Below are positions 7,080 through 10,589 of a DNA stretch of 10,589 bases, piece by piece. Made by a program: the position numbers and the translations under genes. Position 1 is the first letter of the stretch. Each line of letters opens with the position of its first letter. Origin of the DNA: an uncultured Clostridium sp. (lineage in GTDB: Bacteria > Bacillota > Clostridia > Clostridiales > Clostridiaceae); contig NZ_CAAGHK010000041.1 of assembly GCF_900769625.1 (NCBI RefSeq), positions 1 to 10,589 of the forward strand. Reading direction: 5' to 3'. The notes beneath the pieces were generated by a model that saw only the letters and a program-made list of their open reading frames with translations, was not told the origin of the DNA and ran no database searches.

Positions 7080-8462
7080 GAACTTGAAAGAAGTAATCAT
7101 AAGAAGATATTAGTTATATCAGCTGGAGTTGGAGGGGCAATTCTTGCAATGTACTTGGGAACAACAGTATTTTTTATTAATAGGTTTAACCCAAAATCTA
7201 CAATAAATTGTATAAGTGTTTCTGGTAAAACTGTTAATGAAGCAGATGCAGAAGTTGCTGATAAAGCTAAAAATTACGAATTAAATATTATAGGCAGGGA
7301 TGGATTTAGTGATTCAATAAAAACTTCTGATATCAATTTGATATATAATGAAAATAATGTTATACAGGAGTTTAAGGATTCGCAAAATCCTCTGGGCTGG
7401 ATATCATCATTGTTTGAAGGTAATGATTATAAGTCATTAGAATTAATATCTTTTGATGATGAAAAGCTTAAAAATAAAATTGATAGTTTATCATGTTTTA
7501 ATTCTGACAAAATTGAAGAACCTAAAAACCCAATTTTACTGTATGAGAATGGAAAATACACTATATTAAAAGAGAGTTATGGCAATAAAGTGGATAAAGA
7601 AAAGTTATTGAAGGCTATAACAGATGTGATTAAAAGTGGGAATAATATTCTTGATATGGATAAAGCGAAATGCTATGAAAATCCAAGGTTTACATCGGAT
7701 TCAAAGGAAATAACTGATGCAAAAGATACTTTAGACAAATATGTTTCTGCTAAAATAACTTATAATATAGGTGATGATGTGGAAGTTTTGGATGGTGATA
7801 AAATTAGAGAATTTCTAGATGTAGATAGTGATTATAATGTTAATATTAATGAGGCAGCAGTTAAAAAATATGTTAATTCATTATGTGAGAAATATAATAC
7901 TATAGGAAAAGCAAGACAGTTTAAGACAACAGGAGGAAATGTAGTTTCTATAAGTGGTGGAGACTATGGAAGAAAAATAGATACATCTGAAGAAGTTCAA
8001 TATATTATAGATACAATAAAAGATGGAAAGACAGATACTAAAGAACCTAAATATTCACAAGTACCATTTTGTAATGCTTCTGATGATATAGGAAATACTT
8101 ATGTTGAAGTAAGTTTGTCAGGACAACATTTATGGTTCTATAAAAATGGTTCTCTTGTTGTTGATGGTCCGGTTGTTTCAGGTAATATAAGTAATGGACA
8201 TGGAACTCCAGGAGGAGTATATAAGCTAGATTATAAAGAAAGAAATGCAACATTGAAGGGTGAAGGATATAGTACTCCAGTAAGTTTCTGGATGCCTTTT
8301 AATGGAGGGATAGGAATTCATGATGCGACATGGAGAGGAAGCTTTGGCGGAAGTATATATGTAACTGGTGGATCTCATGGATGCGTAAATGCTCCATATA
8401 GTCTTGCAAATACGATATTTGATAATATCGAACAAGGTACTCCTGTTGTATGCTATTATTAA
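7077..8462 (+). CDS. Membrane-anchored L,D-transpeptidase (YkuD) with PG_binding_4-like domains
   Basis: A cell-wall enzyme predicted to form 3-3 peptide cross-links, or to attach to peptidoglycan stem peptides, outside the membrane. It has 461 residues from ATG 7077. A short basic N-terminus (HKK) is followed by one hydrophobic segment at about 11-35, a signal anchor without a cleavage or lipobox motif. Then come two regions resembling PG_binding_4 (PF12229): about 43-140, with NIIGRDGFSDSIKTSDINLI and QNPLGW, and about 210-325, with ARQFKTTGG and GGDYGRKID. The C-terminal YkuD domain runs from about 340 to the end. Catalytic H415 (GIHDA), H434 and nucleophile C436 (SHGCVN) are all present, so it should be active. 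The layout is common in clostridia, where 3-3 cross-links are frequent. It stands alone in its transcription unit. Substrate specificity cannot be told. Confidence 0.93.
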   Translation: MELERSNHKKILVISAGVGGAILAMYLGTTVFFINRFNPKSTINCISVSGKTVNEADAEVADKAKNYELNIIGRDGFSDSIKTSDINLIYNENNVIQEFKDSQNPLGWISSLFEGNDYKSLELISFDDEKLKNKIDSLSCFNSDKIEEPKNPILLYENGKYTILKESYGNKVDKEKLLKAITDVIKSGNNILDMDKAKCYENPRFTSDSKEITDAKDTLDKYVSAKITYNIGDDVEVLDGDKIREFLDVDSDYNVNINEAAVKKYVNSLCEKYNTIGKARQFKTTGGNVVSISGGDYGRKIDTSEEVQYIIDTIKDGKTDTKEPKYSQVPFCNASDDIGNTYVEVSLSGQHLWFYKNGSLVVDGPVVSGNISNGHGTPGGVYKLDYKERNATLKGEGYSTPVSFWMPFNGGIGIHDATWRGSFGGSIYVTGGSHGCVNAPYSLANTIFDNIEQGTPVVCYY

Positions 8463-8474
8463 AAAATAAAATAT

Positions 8475-8553
8475 AAAAAATCTGCTGCAAAAAATTGGAT
8501 CGCTGAAAAGCTTTGAGTTTTCAGTAATTTTTAGATGGTGCGGCAGATTTTTT
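8475..8553. terminator. Large two-way terminator with nested inner hairpin
   Basis: The outer arms AAAAAATCTGCTGC (8475-8488) and GCGGCAGATTTTTT (8540-8553) pair over 14 positions with one G-U. Inside are AAAAATT (8490-8496) with AATTTTT (8526-8532), and CTGAAAA (8503-8509) with TTTTCAG (8518-8524), separated by unequal internal loops. A T6 tract ends the element on each strand. It starts 12 bases after the transpeptidase stop and ends 4 bases before the stop of the - strand mini-gene, so it serves both convergent genes. Its elaborate nested form is more than a terminator needs and resembles a repeat family. Confidence 0.88.
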
Positions 8554-8557
8554 GTTT

Positions 8558-8687
8558 TTAAAAATTATTTATTTTTTCCCATGCAATCATAATAAAGTCT
8601 TTTCCTGTTTCATTTTTAATTGAGTTTTCTGCTTTTTTTTATTAACTCTAATTCTTTAGTATTTGGATTGGTAATTTTATAATTCAT
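8558..8687 (-). pseudogene. Small frameshifted gene of unknown function
   Basis: On the - strand, ATG at 8687-8685 opens MNYKITNPNTKELELI, then reaches a run of eight A (8640-8633). Read straight through, the frame soon stops. Removing one A from the run switches to a frame giving AENSIKNETGKDFIMIAWEK and INNF, and a TAA at 8560-8558. The repaired product would be 42 residues, hydrophilic, and with a balanced protein-like composition in both halves. The stop sits 4 bases from the shared terminator, as expected of a once-genuine gene. No strong ribosome binding site precedes the ATG (AAGAAG only). The break may be a real mutation, an assembly error in the homopolymer, or, least likely, slippage. 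I do not recognise the family. Confidence 0.55.
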
Positions 8688-8764
8688 AGAAACATCTTCT
8701 TATTATATTTTCATTATTAGGAATTGAAGATTTTTGATTTTATATTCTTTCAGTTTTATTTTTA

Positions 8765-8793
8765 TTGACTTTATAATGTAATATAAATAATAT
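8765..8793 (+). promoter_or_regulatory. Candidate promoter of the aldo/keto reductase gene
   Basis: TTGACT (8765-8770, 5 of 6) and TAATAT (8788-8793, 4 of 6) have a 17-base spacer. Transcription would start near 8800, about 67 bases before the ATG. It lies in the gap between the - strand mini-gene and the reductase. Confidence 0.45.
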
Positions 8794-8866
8794 GATGTCA
8801 TACAAGAAAATATTTACTTAGGATAGAAAGTTATAAAAATATGAGTTAAAAAGAGGGATATGAATA

Positions 8867-9787
8867 ATGAAAAATATTAATATTGCAGATGGAAAGATTA
8901 AAGCAAGTGAAATAGGACTAGGCTGTATGAGAATGGCAGACATTGATAAAGATAAAGCAGAGAGGATTATTAAAACTGCATTAGAACAAGGAATTAATTT
9001 TTTTGATCATGCAGATATTTATGGTAGAGGAAAATCTGAAGAGGTTTTTGCTGAAGCGGTAAATATGAATGAGGATTTTAGAGAAAAAGTTATTTTTCAG
9101 ACAAAATGTTCTATAGTGCCTGGGGTGATGTACGATTGTTCTAAAGAACATATTATTAGTTCTGTAGAAAAAAGCCTTAAGAGATTAAAAACTGATTATG
9201 TAGATACTCTACTTCTTCACCGTCCAGATACATTGATGGAACCAGAAGAAATATGTGAGGCATTTGCAGAATTAAGTGAGAGCGGAAAAGTCAGAGAATT
9301 TGGTGTGAGTAATCATAATTCAATGCAGATTGAACTTCTTAATAAATATTTAAAAAATAAGATAGTTATTAATCAAATGCAGTTTGGAATAATGCATACA
9401 GGAATGATTGATAATGGACTAAATGTAAATATGACAAATGAATCATCAATAAACAGAGACGGAAGTATATTAGAATACTGCAGATTAAATGATATTACAA
9501 TGCAGGCATGGTCACCTTATCAGTATGGATTTTTTGAAGGAGTATTTTTAGATAATCCAAAATTTCCTGAGTTAAATAAAACAATAGATAGAATAGCAGT
9601 GGAGAAGGATGTAAGTAATACTGCTATTGCTACAGCATGGATTTTAAGACATCCTGCTAAGATTCAGACAATAGTTGGAACTATGAATTCTGAGAGACTG
9701 AAGGATATATGCAGAGCAGCTGATATTGAGATTACAAGAAAAGAATGGTATGAAATTTATATGGCAGCTGGAAACAAACTTCCTTAA
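8867..9787 (+). CDS. Aldo/keto reductase family oxidoreductase, YdhF-like
   Basis: A cytoplasmic NADPH-dependent reductase of carbonyl compounds, 306 residues, folding as a single TIM barrel. The catalytic tetrad is visible as D47 and Y52 (FFDHADIYG), K80 (FQTKC) and H118 (LLLHRPD). The substrate and cofactor-face segments follow as SGKVREFGVSNHN, VINQMQFGIMH, AWSPYQYG, and the C-terminal IVGTMNSERL block that binds the NADPH phosphate end. The overall pattern, including the GLGCMRM start and the HRPDTLMEPEEI stretch, resembles E. coli YdhF rather than xylose or 2,5-diketogluconate reductases. The natural substrate is unknown. AGAGGG at 8852-8857 is 9 bases from ATG 8867. An ATG at 8860 is too close to it and out of frame. 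Monocistronic, with a strong terminator about 100 bases on. Confidence 0.92.
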   Translation: MKNINIADGKIKASEIGLGCMRMADIDKDKAERIIKTALEQGINFFDHADIYGRGKSEEVFAEAVNMNEDFREKVIFQTKCSIVPGVMYDCSKEHIISSVEKSLKRLKTDYVDTLLLHRPDTLMEPEEICEAFAELSESGKVREFGVSNHNSMQIELLNKYLKNKIVINQMQFGIMHTGMIDNGLNVNMTNESSINRDGSILEYCRLNDITMQAWSPYQYGFFEGVFLDNPKFPELNKTIDRIAVEKDVSNTAIATAWILRHPAKIQTIVGTMNSERLKDICRAADIEITRKEWYEIYMAAGNKLP

Positions 9788-9856
9788 AAAAGTAAGATCT
9801 TTAACTTTAGGTACGTTTCTTTATGAAGATAAGGTTTTGTTTAGTGAAAGACTATT

Positions 9857-9883
9857 GATTCCAAGTCAGTTATAACTTGAATC
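9857..9883 (+). other. Hairpin in the 3' region of the aldo/keto reductase gene
   Basis: GATTCCAAGT (9857-9866) pairs with ACTTGAATC (9875-9883) with one bulged C (9862) and an 8-base loop. It has no T-tract and stands just before the terminator, so it may stabilise the messenger end. A riboswitch or attenuator is unlikely because no gene follows within 600 bases. Confidence 0.5.
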
Positions 9884-9887
9884 TATT

Positions 9888-9927
9888 AACCCGATATCAA
9901 ATTATCCTGATTTTGATATCGGGTTTT
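9888..9927 (+). terminator. Intrinsic terminator after the aldo/keto reductase gene
   Basis: A perfect 14-bp stem, AACCCGATATCAAA (9888-9901) with TTTGATATCGGGTT (9912-9925), has a 10-base loop and ends in TTTT (9924-9927). It also isolates the rRNA operon from upstream transcription. Confidence 0.92.
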
Positions 9928-10254
9928 AGTGTGAAAAGTATAAAATTCATTTGTTTTAAATTATAATATATTAAATCTAAAAAATAGGATGAAAAATATA
10001 GTTATTATGAGTTATTTTTATACAAAAGGCAGATATTAATATGAAAACTAGTCGTGGTGTATCACTATATGTAAAATCTAGCATTAATACGAATTAATGA
10101 GTAAATACTGTGATAATGTAGAAAAATAAGATAAAGATATGAAACTGAAATAACTTATAGTGATAAGATAAAACACGTCGCTGAGAGCAGAGTAGTTAAA
10201 AATAAACTAATAAATTAAGAGTTAAACATTAAAAATTAAATCTGAAAAAAGTTA
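9928..10254. other. Gene-free region upstream of the rRNA operon
   Basis: No protein-like frame was found on either strand. Tiny ATG frames near 9989 and 10041 run for fewer than 20 codons without good ribosome binding sites. A perfect 7-bp inverted repeat, CATTAAT (10082-10088) / ATTAATG (10093-10099), has a 4-base loop and no T-tract. The stretch just before the promoter is A+T-rich, as expected of an UP-type element. Confidence 0.45.
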
Positions 10255-10283
10255 TTGACACTCAAAAAACAACTGATTATACT
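10255..10283 (+). promoter_or_regulatory. rRNA operon promoter
   Basis: A perfect -35 TTGACA (10255-10260), a 17-base spacer, and a -10 TATACT (10278-10283, 5 of 6) make this the strongest promoter in the window. The upstream 20 bases are A-rich. Transcription should start near 10290, about 250 bases before the 16S gene. Confidence 0.85.
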
Positions 10284-10289
10284 GGTTAA

Positions 10290-10537
10290 GTCGCTTGATA
10301 GTGACAAAATAGTAACAGCGAAAAGCTGTAAAAGAAAATGGTCTTTGAAAATTGAACAGAATAATATAAACTGTGAAGTTTAATGGATTCAAGTATAAGG
10401 AGATGAAATATTTGAGCAGTGAGTAGTACTGTGGTACACAAACAAGCAAATATTGAAGTTGACGCAGTAATTGAAGCCAGTAAACGAACATTAAGTAAAC
10501 CAGCAATTCTTTATTTGAGTAAGCTAAGATTAAACTT
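10290..10537 (+). promoter_or_regulatory. rRNA leader with boxA and processing hairpins
   Basis: The leader opens with hairpin GTCGCT (10290-10295) / AGTGAC (10300-10305). A GAAAA-looped hairpin follows, ACAGC (10315-10319) / GCTGT (10325-10329). The TGGTCTTTGAAA element at 10339-10350 fits the boxA-like antitermination site of Firmicute rRNA leaders. Further on, AATATTTG (10407-10414) pairs with CAAATATT (10447-10454) around a GTAC-tgtg-GTAC inner hairpin; this may contribute to RNase III processing of the 16S precursor. The AGGAG near 10398 is followed by a seven-codon frame only and is probably not translated. Confidence 0.7.
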
Positions 10538-10589
10538 TTTATTGAGAGTTTGATCCTGGCTCAGGACGAACGCTGGCGGCGTGCTTAAC
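10538..10589 (+). rRNA. rrs: 16S ribosomal RNA, 5' end (partial)
   Basis: The near-universal AGAGTTTGATCCTGGCTCAG block starts at 10545, followed by GACGAACGCTGGCGGCGTGC. Aligning this block with E. coli position 8 puts the mature 5' end near 10538, accurate to a few bases. The gene runs off the window after 52 bases. The sequence GCGTGCTTAAC is typical of Firmicutes, including Clostridium. Confidence 0.97.

Noticed and set aside
8047..8490. Overlapping - strand frames of 63-69 codons over the L,D-transpeptidase end
   Set aside because: They lie opposite the conserved YkuD catalytic region, which fully accounts for the sequence.
9857..9927. Tandem hairpins as a riboswitch or T-box before a downstream gene
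   Set aside because: No T-box, anti-terminator alternative or conserved core is visible, and the next gene is the rRNA operon with its own promoter 330 bases on.
9989..10100. Tiny ATG frames of 16 and 18 codons
   Set aside because: There is no proper ribosome binding site, no protein-like composition, and they lie in a non-coding gap before the rRNA promoter.
10252..10506. 84-codon open frame on the - strand
   Set aside because: It lies antisense to the rRNA promoter and leader, which explain the sequence; the product is hydrophobic low-complexity and has no supporting context.
1..10589. CRISPR array, tRNA genes, toxin-antitoxin or phage modules
   Set aside because: No regularly spaced direct repeats, no tRNA cloverleaf ending and no paired small genes were found when reading both strands.

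Overview
The window is very A+T-rich, codes almost entirely on the + strand, and has short AGGAGG-type ribosome binding sites and many intrinsic terminators. Its proteins and the clostridial-type 5' end of a 16S rRNA point to a low-GC Firmicute, most likely Clostridium sensu stricto. The genus is an inference from composition and protein character; no database search was possible.

Layout. Positions 1-502 hold no intact gene: a hairpin repeat lies near 53-116, and a decayed C-terminal fragment of a LacI/GalR-family repressor lies at 219-470. Next is a two-gene operon for alpha-glucan breakdown: malQ (503-1996, TTG start) and glgP (1999-4359, GTG start), two bases apart and closed by a strong terminator. 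After a gap containing a short ORF that looks like the N-terminus of an ISLre2/UPF0236 transposase come four separate single-gene units. These are a D-2-hydroxyacid dehydrogenase (4743-5699), a YcdX-type PHP-domain metal-dependent phosphatase (6020-6742), a membrane-anchored L,D-transpeptidase (7077-8462) and an aldo/keto reductase (8867-9787). Each ends at its own hairpin terminator, and each has at least a plausible promoter. Between the last two, on the - strand, is a small degraded or frameshifted gene (8558-8687) that shares a large two-way terminator with the transpeptidase. The last 750 bases carry the promoter, boxA and leader of a ribosomal RNA operon, and the window stops 52 bases into the 16S gene.

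How the genes work together. Only malQ and glgP clearly form a pathway. MalQ disproportionates short maltodextrins into longer chains, and GlgP phosphorolyses these (or glycogen) to glucose-1-phosphate. The LacI-type relic directly upstream suggests that a dedicated maltose-type regulator was once part of this locus and has been lost. The other genes are housekeeping or metabolic genes without an evident shared role.

I found no sign of a new defence, mobile or biosynthetic system. The most interesting signals are small: the repressor relic, the possible transposase remnant, the - strand frameshifted mini-gene, and two structured repeats or hairpins that look like members of dispersed families.
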